The translations under genes and the position numbers were made by a program. Source: Humulus lupulus (taxonomy: Eukaryota > Streptophyta > Magnoliopsida > Rosales > Cannabaceae). From it: a stretch of 64,000 nt of DNA. The stretch covers positions 148,672,397-148,736,396 of the forward strand of contig NC_084800.1 of the NCBI RefSeq assembly GCF_963169125.1. The letters are read 5' to 3'. The notes beneath the pieces were generated by a model. That model made no database searches, had not been told where the DNA came from, and was given only the letters and a program-made list of their open reading frames with translations. Positions 12,078 through 24,089 of the stretch are shown one piece after another (the first letter of the stretch is position 1; every line of letters begins with the position of its first letter).

Positions 12078-13136
12078 TTAGAAATCAGAACTAGAAAACT
12101 GACCTGCCACCCCTGAGGAACTAGTCTCTGTCTCAGACTCTGACTGCCTCGGAATAAACACTCGAGCTGGAGTTGAGCTTTCCATCCCCTTTTGCTCACC
12201 CTTTCTTAACACAGGACAACTCTTCACAATATGCCCAACCATACCACATGTGAAACATGCCTTTGCTCGGCATTCTCCCAAATGATGCCTCTTGCATCGA
12301 GCGCATTTCGAGTAAGGCTTCCAGCTTTTCTTCTTACTCACTCCAATAAGTGGAGGTACCATTATCTGAGCTCCATGTTCCTTAACACTCTCATTTTCAT
12401 CTCTTATGCTCTCAACAGCAAGAGCCTTCTCTACCACCTGAGCAAAGGTAAAGACTTCATGCACTAGGGCAGCTCTAATGCCCTGATCTATTCCAGGATT
12501 CAATCCTTGGATAAACCTTTCTTTCCGAACTACATCTGTGGATACCAGATCAAAAGCAAACTTGGCCAACCCATCAAATTTATTAACATACTCGATTACT
12601 GTTTCCTTACCCTGAACGAGATTCAGAAACTCAATCATCTTAGCAGTCTTGGCTACATCACAGCAATACTTTTCATTAATTAACTGCCTAAACTCTTTCC
12701 AGTCCATCACAACTGTATCTCGTGTCTGGGATATCACTTCCCACCATGTCTGATCATCATCTCGCAATACAAACGTAGCACAGATCACCCTATCGTGACC
12801 TACCAGCCCCATACTGTCAAGAATGGAACTGATCATGGCCATCCATTGCTCAGCTTTGAATGGATCTAGGCCTCCCTCGAAGACTGGAGGGTAATATTCC
12901 TGGAATCTTCCACAGAGAAATTCCCATCTGCTCTCAACCCTAGGCTAAGCCAAACTTGATGCCACTCCGGGCATAACCAAGGAAGAAGTGCTCCCCAACA
13001 GACTCCGTTGTTGCTTAAGCCTTTGCAATCTTGATTGAAAATCTGTGACTATCTGTTGAAAATTCATAGGAGCAGATGAAGAACTGATTCCCTGGCTATA
13101 ATTTCTAGCCTCTGTATAACCACCACCAGGTCTCAT
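12078..13136 (-). pseudogene. gag: Gag of element B, one in-frame stop
   Basis: The frame opens at 13136 (MRPGGGYTEARNY), meets a TAG near 12945 and continues in the same frame to 12078. After the stop the retrotransposon gag core is clear: WWEVISQTRDTVVMDWKEF, then FIQGLNPGI, and a CCHC zinc knuckle CFTCGMVGHIVKSC preceded by a second Cys/His cluster CARCKRHHLGEC. Total length about 350 codons, close to a usual chromovirus gag, which forms the particle and packages RNA. It lies about 480 bp downstream of the primer binding site, as expected. Apart from the TAG the frame is open, in sharp contrast to the ruined pol. Confidence 0.8.
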
Positions 13137-13617
13137 TATCTGCCTTGGCTATAAACTTGCTGTTTGGATCTGCACTCAATAACTTGACCCATTAATCATA
13201 ATGAGCATATCAAAAGCTTTTCCCCACGGGATAAATCTTACCACACCACAATCACTAACCACTTGCTGTGCTAAAACATGCCCATGACATTCATACATCA
13301 ATCATGTTCCCTGCTCCTCCAACATTCACACCATGCCTCAACTCCAGCATGCAAATATTACAATTATGTAATCATGGAGCAGGTAATCAAATGATCATGT
13401 TCATGGATATATTCACGGAGCATATAATCATATAGTCAAGGGTCATGCTCTATCAAAATCTCATCCTCCCTAGTAAAATGTGCAGGTAAAGCATTTACAT
13501 TCTATTTAAGCAGTTAAGCACATAACTACAAAAATAGTTACCGTTCCCTGAGTGAATCTATCTTCAATGACGAGTGTACATGCTCAGCTTGTCTTCAGGA
13601 ACCCATAAACCTTGACA

Positions 13618-13630
13618 GGCTCTGATACCA
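13618..13630 (-). other. Primer binding site of element B (initiator tRNA-Met type)
   Basis: Minus strand TGGTATCAGAGCC, four bases inside the LTR that starts at 13635. This is the standard plant initiator-Met primer site. Confidence 0.9.
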
Positions 13631-13634
13631 AAAT

Positions 13635-16472
13635 TGTAACGCCCCAACTCCAGGGATCGTTACGGTGCACATTGTAAACAGTGCTAAACTCGCTAATCGA
13701 GTTATTTGTCCATAAACGTGTAACTAAGTATGATTAGAAGTTTAGGGATTAAAAATTTCGGTTAACATATAACGTTTCACTATAACATTTACTGTATACA
13801 TTAGGATCCCAAAAATACAATTTAAAGGTTTATTACAACAAAATATTTACAACCAGCCGATCTAAGCGGCAAAACAGGGTTTAGCCCTAGTTCCTCTCCT
13901 TCAAACCTCGGCCGTGGTGGTCGAGCGGCTGCATATGTACACATCTTCACCTAAGCTCTCCAACTCAAGGATGGTCTAGCTTTCTTTTGCCTTTACCTAC
14001 ACCACAAAGCACCCGTGAGCCGAAGCCCAGCAAGAAAACTCATATGCTCACGAACAGTCATATCATGATATCAAATTATATCTGGCATGCCTAGCAAACA
14101 TAGCTTTATTCAAGCATGCAAACAAGTTCAAACAATGCTGGGGTATCCAGGATAAAAATCATGCCCTTTTGAATGGCTGACTATCAAGTCAATCCTAATC
14201 AGATGAGTGTTTCAACACCTGAGGTTCTAGTAAACCATACTGAGTGACCAACAAGCAAGTCACTACGGGGCTCAGCACCCAAAGCCATGCATATGACAAT
14301 CAAAATGATCATACAGAGCTTATAGCTCTGAACAGATGAGTGAGTATCACTTTGAGGTTCTGTTAACCATACTGAGTGACTAACAAGCAAGTCACTATAG
14401 GGCTCGGTGCCCATAGCCGTGTAACGAAACTGTTACTAGGGCTTTCTTGCAATGGCTCTAACCAGATGAGTGAGTGATGGGTAGTCACTAACTTAAACAG
14501 ATGAGAGACTAATGGGTAAGTCCCTAACTTAACAGATGAGTGACTGATGAGTAAGTCACACAAGCGCTTAAAATATTCATCGAAGTTGAAGTCGGTCCGG
14601 CATTTATGCTCTTCGAGTCATCCAATGCAGAATGTCGATTAGATCTAATCTTTATTGGCTTGCATTGAACACGATAAGGCTGTCCTGACTTATGAGTCAG
14701 CACCATGTGACCAGTGCCCAGTACCACTGCCGAACCTGACTAATGAGTCACAACTTCACAGTTGATACTAACACATTTGCCAATTCTGACTAATGAGTCA
14801 GTACCATGATTAAGTATGCAATGCTACCAAACATATGTCATATGTCAAATAATCAAACGTAGGGCATTCAGCATGCTTACTTAACAGTTGCTAGCATAAT
14901 TGTGATCATGCACAAACATAGAGACTCAAGCTCTGATCAATCTCACAGTCAATATTCATGGCATGCCCTAATCACATGTTTCTCGTGCATCTCATGCATC
15001 ACACTTAATCATCCAGCATGCCTCAATAATAACCATATGCAAATGGGCAAAATTTCAAAGCATTCAATATGCTACCCATGTTTACATTTAAACATCCAAC
15101 ATGCATCAAGAACAACCATGCATGTCACATATGGGGTGCGAGCGAGAATTAGAACAAGAGCGACCCTTGAGAATGATCAATCCTTTAATCCTTTAGCGGT
15201 CACCTAGTCATAACCAAATATAATCTCTAATTAGTGAAAATCGACAATGATAGGGTCTTGGTCTAAACCCCACTCTCGGTACCTCGAAACATGCCCACAC
15301 GGTGAGTAGATTCGATCCCCAGCCTTAAGGATTGAAACCACGAGCCAAAAACCCTTAAAAACACTTAAAACGGGGTTCTGAAGAAACTGGGTAGTGCTAC
15401 AGTGCTGCCCTCCTAGCGCCCCAGCGCTCAAAACAGAGCCAAACTGCCCTAGCCTCCCCTGTAGGTAGCGCTGTAGCGCTACCTTCAGCCAGCTTCAGCC
15501 CAGAAATTTCCTCCTTCGATTCTACCATTTCCAACCCAAATCAAAAGCTTCCAAACATCAAATTCAGTCCCAAATGAACCTAAAAACCATCCTCACATGC
15601 CCCAAGCATCACAACCCCAAGAACCCTAGCCAAAACACCCATAGAAACTCAACTTTCCAACTCAAAAACCAGCTGGAACTTAACTCAAAAAATAGAGCAA
15701 AAGCTATAGTTCTAATGGCTAAAAACTCTCCTCAATCTCAGCAACACACCCTCTTCAATGGTGGAGCATAACCCTAGCTTATCCCAGCTTGGTTCCTTGT
15801 CTTGATTCCTCAAACAAAGCTTGAAAATCCAGAGAGAAATGAAGGAGAAAACCTATCGGGAAAGAAGGAGAAAGGATACTCTGTTTTCCTCTTCTTCTAC
15901 AGCCTTAATGGCTTATATAAATCCTTTAGGGGGAAAAGACCTAAATGGCCTTAAGTCTAAAATAAAAACTTAACAACCACCAAGGGCAAAATCGTCCTTT
16001 CGCACCTATTTCGTTAATCATAATTAACACTCTCCAATTCCCGCTATTCTCAATTTTCTCAAACACCAATAATCCATATCCCATTACCCTTTAATTCCTG
16101 GTAATGCTCTAATCATTAAAACCACCCCGAGACTCACCCCGAGCCCCGAACTTAAACCCGTTATGACTAGACCGAACACTTGCATTTCATGATCGTCTCA
16201 TGATGAAAGGCTCGAACATATCTCCATAATGATGGGATCTCATTCACGAATCACAAAATACACCCAAATAGACAATTATGCTCTAAATGGCCGAAATTTC
16301 CAAAACAGTTTAATAAACAGTTGTGGACCCACATGCATGTATATAACATCATAATATAATATAATTCACATAAACATGCATATAATCATTGAGTAGCATA
16401 ATAAATCAATTATGCCCCTCCCGGCCTCCTAATCAAGGTCCAAACCCTTATTAGGAAATTTGGGGCATTACA
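13635..16472 (-). repeat. 5' LTR of element B (2838 bp)
   Basis: Partner of 6924-9804. It lacks a 22-bp segment of the GC-rich module (left copy about 8783-8810, right copy about 15470-15485) and a segment around 15139 that in the left copy holds the GGTA-type motif. A TATATAA-like box lies near 15912-15920 on the minus strand (TTTATATAAG), in the left copy altered to CTTACATAAA on the + strand. Confidence 0.95.
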
Positions 16473-16477
16473 ATAAC

Positions 16478-16915
16478 TCACCCTACAAATGAAATTCTAC
16501 ACCATCGATTGGGTGTAGGATAAAAGAAATATATATATATAGTCCAACTAAAGACTATAAACTAAAGCGCTTCGTGGGAGGCAATCCATACTTTAATGTT
16601 TCATTTTATATTTCACATTTGTTGTGTGTTTTTCTTTCATGACTTTCTAAAGTTTGAAGGAAACTTCTTGCCCGAAAAGAATAGAAGAGAAAAAAACAAA
16701 GGAGTCATATCAATGAAGTATACATCAAAGGGAGTAGTTCTTATCTTTTCCATTTTGTTAAACATTGAGGACAATGTTTCATTTAAATTTTGGGGTAGTG
16801 TGTATCTGTTTTCCTTTGCGTTTATGCATGTTTTTCATTTGTTGTAAAATGTTAAAATTTTTTTTTTTTATTTTTCTTTTGCTTGAGGACTAGCAAAATA
16901 TTATGTTTGGGGGTG
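16478..16915 (+). other. 3' untranslated tail and polypurine tract of element A
   Basis: After the end of A's ORF (TAA at 16521) comes AT-rich DNA with the conserved block ATTGAGGACAATGTTTCATTT (about 16763-16783) and GCTTGAGGACTAGCAAA, then ATGTTTGGGGGTG (16903-16915) abutting LTR A2. The open frame at 16596-16847 overlaps these non-coding signals and is not taken as a gene. Confidence 0.7.
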
Positions 16916-18392
16916 TGATAACTCTACAAAATAGAGTTACTTTAACACTTTTTATATGCTAATTGTTGCTTAATTCTTGAGTTTTTAATTGATTTATTAA
17001 GTTTTAAAGTAATTTTGAACTTATTAGGTTTATTTTAATTTTATAGATTTTTGTGTATTTCTATAGTTATATTGTTGTAAAATATTGTGGTATAGTTATT
17101 TGAATTATTGTTGTTTAGTTTGAGGTAAAAAAAAATTCTTTTATTGAACTTAAATGCTAAATTAAATTAAGTTATAATTAATATTTTCAAAGAATTAATA
17201 TGATTTATTTTATACTTAAAAATATTTGATTATGATTTAGTTTATGTTTACTTTGTAAGAAATTGTTGTATTGTTCGTGCTTGAAAAGCCAAGAAAAATG
17301 AAGAAAAGAATATAGAAAACTGAAAAGAATAGAGCTAAAAGTGTCATTTCCGAAGCCCACATACTTTTTGCCTCCACCTGGGCCCCATCCTAGCAGCCAC
17401 CTAGGCCCGTGCCTCCCAGCCCCACGGGCTTGCCTGCCCACCATTCAACCCAAACCCTAGCTGCTTTCTTCCAGCAAAAGACCTCCACAACCCAACACGA
17501 AGCACACGCTTGATACCAGAGGCCCACACGCCTGTACCCAGGTCCACGCCACTGGCCAGCAGCTGCCTCTCACTCGCATGCCCGCCTGCCTCCATTTGGG
17601 CCCACCAGCATCAGTTTTTCTCATCATCCAGCCCATGGCCTAAGCCTCCCAAACTTGATGCCAGACGAATACAATTGGGACCAATTTTTCTTGAGCCCAA
17701 CAATGTCCCCTTGTCCCCCAATGTCTAAAAATTACATATTACCCAACTTTTCTACACATTTTACTACAAAATTCATCATTAAACCTAAAATTTACCCCTC
17801 ACTTTGTTACTCCATTTAAAAATTAATTTAATCAATTTTATTAATTTAAATTTATTATTTTAAACATTTTACTTTGGCTATGAATGAAGGATTTGAAGAC
17901 CATTTTTGGGGAGGAGGTGACACTACACAATTGCTATACTTTCAAGACCACTCTACTCTCTTCATTTTTTTCTTCTTTTGGGTCATTTTTCTATGAGCTT
18001 TTAGAGGAAAAATTTGGGGGTTCCTCCTCAAAATTTTCCTATTTATGTTTGTATTTTTTTGTTTGTAATTTCTATTCTAGTTATGAGTTTCTAATCTTTT
18101 TAAGATTATTAAGATGATGATGAAACATTATGTAACTAGATAGTATTTATTTTGTATGTTGATTTCCCATTTGTGCAACAAAGTTTATAGATTTTTCTTA
18201 TTCAAATATCTTCTTTCATCTTAAATATCATGTATTTTTTATTGTTAGCACATATTTACACTTTGTTCTTTATTAGTGCAAAATTATAATATTCTTTGAT
18301 TAAAGTGTGCCATTAAATTGTGCACATCAAATACTTAGAACAAAAATATTATGTTTTTCCATATAAATAATATTCATTGATTTATTTGTTGT
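16916..18392 (+). repeat. 3' LTR of element A, first part
   Basis: Starts TGATAACTCTAC with the same terminal hairpin as LTR A1 and runs co-linear with it until TTTATTTGTTGT, where element C is inserted. The remainder continues at 33204. Confidence 0.9.
18388..18392 (+). repeat. Left target-site duplication of element C (GTTGT)
   Basis: GTTGT before TGTTGATCG; the same five bases follow C at 33199-33203. Removing C and one copy restores the LTR A reading TTTATTTGTTGTTTCC, matching LTR A1. Confidence 0.95.
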
Positions 18393-19246
18393 TGTTGATC
18401 GTGTTTTTGGCCAACGACGTGTAGATGTCAAAACGACAAAAAAACTTCAAGAGAAATATACGACACAGACAATTTTTATAGTGGTTCAGCCCCAATGTGT
18501 TGGTAATAGCCTAGTCCACTTAGAGTTAGATTATAGATCTACACTCAAGATCAGATGAACCTGAGTCAACTAAGTTTCTTTAGTGTAGATGAAATGAATA
18601 CAATATTTCTCTCCAGATACAAATATTCTCTCAGAAAATTAGAATCGAATCCTTTTTATGAGGCCATGATCCTTGTAATTATAGGCTCAGGATCGTACAA
18701 ATGAAGTCCCCCATAATCGGGATATTTTGTTATTTACACTACATTTAATTAATAATAATATTCAAAATACAACAATACACTACTTTTGTGGGATAATCTG
18801 AGAGATTCCCGCTCAGGTATGACCGATTCTTGTTGAAGTCGTTACTGGGATCTTTTGCGTAGCCCTGTTCTGTTTAGTCGGTCCACATCACACCAAGGAT
18901 GAAAACTGAAGGGCCAAAATACCTCACTGGTCGGTCAAGACAAGTGAGTGGTCAACCAACACATGTCAGGTCGGCCAAACACTTGGCTGGTCGGACAGCA
19001 CCTGACTGGTCAGACAAGCACATGACTGGGCGGACAAGCACATGACTGGTCGGACAAGCACATAACTAGTCGGACAAGCACATGATTTTTTGGACAAGCA
19101 CATGACTGGTCAGTCATGACACTTGACTGGTCAGTCAAAAATCTTCACCGGTCTACCGGATCACTCCTAAGCCAGATTACCCAGCCATTCCTTGCCATTT
19201 GTAACTTTTATTGCCACGTCATCATTTTCAAGTTTTGAGCATAACA
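18393..19246 (-). repeat. 3' LTR of element C (854 bp)
   Basis: On the minus strand TGTTATGCTC ... GATCAACA. Contains an array of a 20-bp unit, about GACTGGTCGGACAAGCACAT on the + strand (about 18985-19120), and the TATA-like site near 18666 that is altered to TATAATTA relative to the partner LTR. Confidence 0.95.
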
Positions 19247-19262
19247 TTTTCCCCCCAAGTTT
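19247..19262 (-). other. Polypurine tract of element C
   Basis: Minus strand AAACTTGGGGGGAAAA, next to the LTR start TGTTATGCTC. Element F has a near-identical tract at 55796-55811. Confidence 0.85.
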
Positions 19263-19475
19263 ATTATATGATATACTCACATAATAAAAAAATTTCTCCA
19301 CTGCTAACGGCACCATAATAAAAAATCAAACTGTATATCTTCCCGCCTATGCAACAAATCACGACGCCACAGCAGACCACGATCACTGGAATTAACTGCT
19401 CACAATCGTGGGGAGATAACATACCCAAGGGAATTCCAAGAGTCTAAGAATAAGTGGCAACTTTCACTTTTCCCC

Positions 19476-19483
19476 TTTAAATA
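19476..19483 (+). promoter_or_regulatory. Candidate TATA box for the antisense gene of C
   Basis: TTTAAATA in CCCCTTTAAATAGACCC, 230 bp inside the LTR, followed by a CT-rich leader. Element F has TATAAATA 213 bp inside its LTR in the same orientation. Position conservation in two elements is the support; activity is inferred. Confidence 0.45.
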
Positions 19484-20163
19484 GACCCATAAGTTCTCAT
19501 AACTCATAAGCAATAAAGGAAGAGCACAAAATTTCCATCTCCCTCATCTTTTTTTTTCTCTTGGCCGAATACCCCAAAAGTTCTCTTCTTAGCTGAAAGT
19601 TCAAGGATTTCAAGGAAAAGCTCAAATTTCTTCAAGAAAATCCAAGGGTTCTTCAAGAAATCAAAACCTCTTCAAGATATATTTGGCTAAGTCCTTCTTC
19701 TTCATCTCCACTTATGTTTTTTTTTTCTCAAAGCTTAAGAAAAAACATGTGTAGGCTGAAACCCCCATAAGAAATTTTCCCTTGAATTTGTGTATGAATC
19801 TTTGATATATAATGTGTACTGTGGCTGTTTTGATGTTGTTTAGGCTATGGGTAACTTAATTTTATCTTCAATTTCATGGAAATTTGAAGAAAAATAAAAC
19901 TTTCAACCTGAATTGCATATATGTGTTTATGGGTATTTGATGATAGATAGGGTCTCTAGAACTTTTGAAACCTTTCAAATCCCCCATTTTGATCTTCTTG
20001 TTGTGTATTTTGGATGAGGAAATGTGTTTATGTCCTATGGGATTTAGGGTTTTTTTTTTGTTTTGAAATGGGTTTAAGGAAGGTGTTCATGGCTGATTGG
20101 CCATGGCCTTTTTTTGTTTGAATATTTGGGCATGCCCCAAAATCAATGGGACATGCCTCTCAA

Positions 20164-20520
20164 TGCTCGGTCTCAAGCACACTTGGTTCAACCTTGTGAC
20201 CACCGATTGGAACACCTCGGACTGACCCCAGTTCCTCGGATGCACCATTAACTGCTCGGACAAAAGGCCCCTTGGACACATGCGCATAGTTTGCTCGGAT
20301 GCCTCGGCGGGACACAAGTGCACCGGTCGGATGTCACGCACACGCCTGCTGCACTCCTCGGATAGGCATGGTCTGCTCGGATGCCTCGGCGTGACACAGG
20401 AGCATCGATTAGATGTCATGCACACACCTGCCAAACTCCTCGGACACCCAGGCTATCCGCTCGGACACCCAGGCCATCCGCTCGGACACCCCAAGACATC
20501 CGCTCGGACATCACGCACTT
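20164..20520 (+). repeat. CTCGGA minisatellite in the antisense leader of C
   Basis: Imperfect tandem array built on CCGCTCGGACACCCAGGC-type units; CTCGGA(T/C) recurs more than ten times. A longer segment with GATGTCACGCACACGCCTGC (about 20330) recurs as GATGTCATGCACACACCTGC about 80 bp later. The open frames at 20087-20579 on both strands arise from the array. Confidence 0.8.
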
Positions 20521-20975
20521 TAGGCACCAAATTTATGCTTATCATTTTTTCCCTCATACATGTTCATTCTAGGGAGTAAAAATATTTTTACTACCCAATA
20601 AAATATTTCCTGAGTAGTAAATATATATTTTTCCTTAATCAATTGACTTACATTTGTTTGGTTACTCACCTCCCCTTATTTATTTTTTGTAGATGGCACG
20701 CTTCGACTAAAGGGGAGGTGACAACCCAAATTCTGACACTTCCATTCCGCAATCGCACCCTCGAAGATCATCTTCGCCGTCTTAAAAAGATCCTTCCCCG
20801 ATCAGCCTTATATTTCCTCCATGAAGAATGGTTTCTCAATCAACAGGTTGAGCAGTCAGAAATGAGGGTAAAGAAATCTAACAGACTTCCTCAGGAACAG
20901 GACCCTCAGGTAGCTCGCAGAGCGGCATAGAAAGTAGTGGAACCCAGTGAGGTCTGAACTACGACTTCTTCAAGA

Positions 20976-23050
20976 ATGCCTCGCCAGACACAAAAACCCA
21001 GCAAGCCTCAGAGAAAAATCGTTCAAAAATTTACCACCGAGATTTAGCAATTTTCCATTCAAAAACCAAGAAAAGACAGAGAAGAAACACCTTCTTGGTT
21101 TACAGCTAAACCCTCCAAACTTAACCCCGGCATGTTCGACAAATATATTCAAGCTTCGGGCCTGAGAGGGGTTAACGTGATATGTCCGTGCCCTCATCAA
21201 ATAGCCAACAAGCCTGACGGACCATATTGTGCCTGGTCTAGGAGCTACCATCCCGCTGCATTCTTTCTTTTGGTCAGTAGCGAACTACTTCAACGTCTCT
21301 CCTTTTCAGATTGCCCCCAATGGGATTCAGGCATTGTTCGCTCTATACATCCTTTACTTCCTGCAAGGCTGGGATCCACCCACTCCTCATGAAGTGCATT
21401 ATCTCTTCGACTTCAGGACTAACCCAAGCCACAAGAATACATGTTTTTTCCACCTCTTCCATAGGCATAAAGGGATTAAATACCTCCATGGTATCTCTCA
21501 TAAGTTAAATCCTGGAAAATACTATACAGAGTATTTTCTCACTTCAAATATCAAAGCCAACAACTTAGCCTTTACACACGCGAGTCCATTTCACCAGCCC
21601 TTGCCTACCAAGGAAATGTGTTCCCGAGCAGAAGAATTGGCTAATATGTGCATCAAGGAGAAGAATGTGAAAGAGTTGGTTACTGTGGATAACCTTCAGA
21701 TGGTGGGCCTGTTACCAAGTAACCAAAACATCATAGCAGAGAGTACTACTGAGGAAGCGAATGCAACTGATCAGTCCAACGCTGATACTGAGGAAGTGAT
21801 CGATCAGTTCTCTCCTAGACTGTCTCCCTACTCTCGTAGACTAGGTGACCTTTTCATTAGGGAACTCCAGCCAGAGGATCAACTCAGACGTGTTATTCCC
21901 ACACAGCCTGGGAAAGGAAATACCATCCAGGTTCACAGAGACTTAAGCTCATCATCTGATGAAGAGGCTGACTTCCTTGACCTAATCCTAAACTCAGGTC
22001 TAGTAGTCATAGTGAGATGTTTGATTTTAAATAATTTGGTTATATGGGATTTATAGAGCTGTCTGATAGTTGTAAAGTATTTACCTAGATATTGCTTTAC
22101 TTTTTACTAACAAATCTTGTGTTTAATCTTTTGCAGATTCAGAGATGTTCAGGCAATTCAACACCACTCTTGCCCAAAAGAGGTAATTTAGGGAAGGAAG
22201 TGGCTCAAACCCCCCAAGGAAAGTTCGAAGGACAACCCCGACCAGCCAAGGAAGACAACCCGATGAGCCGATTACAATCCCGCAGTTGACCCCTTCGTCA
22301 ATTTCTCCCTCTGCGAGCCTAACCCCCACTCGCCTGACTGGCTTGAGTGAGGCCCTTCGCACTGCTGGTAACATTGGGAAGGAACTGCTTGACCAAACCC
22401 TTCATGATACTTCAATGATTCAAAACTTTGAATCTTTGCCTCGGCTTAGTGTTGAAGTCGCCTTAGAAAGAGGGCTCGCTCAACTGATGAATGTAAGTAT
22501 TTTATCACAAGATAGTTTGTTATTAATCATTTTTACTTGTAGTAACTTCCTGTTTTCCATGTAGTCGCTTATCACTATCAACCACGCTCAACATCGAGCA
22601 GTAGACTACAAGGAATTGATCAAGGTCTTAAATGATCAACTAGTTGACGCCCAAACTAAAGTGGAGACTTTAACTTCCTCGGAAAAAGATCTCAAATCCA
22701 AGGTGGAGCAGGCAGAGAAGACCGTGGCTCAGCGAAATGAGTCTCTTAGGGGGCTGGCTCACGAAAACCAAAAACAAACTCAAATCAACAAGTCGTTGAC
22801 TGATCAGCTAGAGAAATTGACTCGTGAGAACGAGGAGCTAAAGTGAGAGCAAGAAGCCGATCTCGCTCGCTACGAGGAAATTTGTTTCAATTGCTTTTAC
22901 CAGGTGTGGAAGCTGAACAAACCTCTCAACCTCGACTTTCTCACAGAGGAGGCCAAGGCAGAAGAGCTTGCCAAATGTGAGGCAAAGGCTGCTGAGGAGG
23001 CAGCTAATCCTGCTGGTACCACACCTTTTTCCCCCACGCTATCGTTCTGA
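20976..23050 (+). pseudogene. Antisense gene of element C (Transposase_28-like domain plus coiled coil), spliced, broken
   Basis: Runs opposite to gag-pol. A frame from ATG 20976 (MPRQTQKPSKPQRK) reaches CAWSRSY near 21240, then shifts into a frame with IPLHSFFWSVANYF, SPFQIAPNG and PPTPHEVHYLFDF (to about 22056). This resembles PF04195, 'putative gypsy type transposon'. An intron seems to end at TTTTGCAG 22130-22137. A second, clear intron is 22493-22564 (GTAAGT ... CATGTAG, phase 0), after which a coiled coil follows (LVDAQTKVETLTSSEKDLK) to a TGA at 22844. The homologous reading resumes after the TGA with CFNCFYQVWKLNKPLNLDF, as in element F, so that TGA is a nonsense mutation. Function of the protein is unknown; in Tat elements such ORFs are long known but uncharacterised. 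Confidence 0.7.
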
Positions 23051-23189
23051 CCGGAAGAAGCAACTGATGCTGAGGAAGGTGTTGATCAACCTGAGTGACA
23101 ACCTGACCAGGGAGCCCCATAGCCGACCAGTGAGCCTCCATCCAACCAGTGAGCCTCCATCCGACCAGCTGACTCCTTAGCATACTAGT

Positions 23190-24089
23190 AGACCTTCATT
23201 TTGTATTTTGCTACTATACTTTTTCTCGTATGGCCGAGATATTGGCATGAACACTTCACTTTTTTAGACTTAATCATTTAAAAGTTTTATTACATAGATG
23301 GCTTATATTTTCATATGAGTACTTAGTTTTCTGACTTAGAAATTCTAAACATTTCATAAGTTACTACTAAGCATGCGTTCTCACATTCTTATTGCTCTAA
23401 CATTTTATGAGCATAGCGTTTTATTTACACATGAATAGTTGTTCTTAACTTAAAATTTTGAAAAAAAGTCCAAGTTACTTAAGCTTTGTAAAACAAGTTA
23501 GCTTAACGGCCCTTTTGACTTCAAAGATTTACAAGTCAGCCTGAAAAAATATATCTTTGCTCGTGTTCTTATTGCTTGTGTTGAATTGTACACTACTATA
23601 CCCTATGTGCCCCCCAAGTGATTGAGGGTTTAAAAATCCTTGATCACTTGCTACTTGACCAAATTTGTCGGAGCAGTTATTACTCGTGAAACACATTGAA
23701 TATACAAAGGATATTTCAGAAGTTAAACACTGCAAAAACATGCAACTATTTAAAGGTTGGTCATTCCTCTAATGGATACCGACCAGTTGAACACTGCCCG
23801 GTATTTCCTTCAGAAAACCTTTTTTGTTTTAAGTTGTAATGACAGTTGAACACTGCCAAAGCAATAATAATCAACACATATGAAAAATTTGTACCAAGAT
23901 TCGACCGCGCTGCGCGTGATCTCTTTTATTACTCATAAAAAAAAAAGGACAAACCATGTATAATTACGAGTCTCAAACAAAATAAATTTGTTCAAAATAA
24001 CATGTCTAGTTAGCAAATAGCCAGTTCACAAACAAACTTAAATAACAAGTTAAACACTTGAGACAAAGCTACTACTCTATAAGTAGTAT
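23190..24089. other. Spacer between antisense gene and pol of element C
   Basis: AT-rich, no supported gene. It includes GCCCCCCAAGTGATTGAGGG near 23609, which has a counterpart near 59516 in element F, so the spacer is inherited element sequence and may hold 3' signals of both opposing transcripts. Confidence 0.5.

Larger units (their letters stand above)
6924..16472 (-). mobile_element. Element B: Ty3/gypsy chromovirus-like retrotransposon, minus strand
   Basis: Complete element of 9549 bp with both LTRs, primer binding site, polypurine tract and 5-bp target duplication ATAAC. The internal region (9805-13634) is only 3.8 kb. It holds a nearly complete gag next to the primer binding site, then about 2 kb with scattered, frameshifted pol remnants. 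So it was probably mobilised late as a gag-bearing deletion derivative or lost pol after insertion. By hand over the first roughly 180 bases the LTRs differ at about 10 positions, suggesting about 94-95 % identity. The gag style and very long LTRs fit the Tekay/Del group (family knowledge). Confidence 0.9.
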
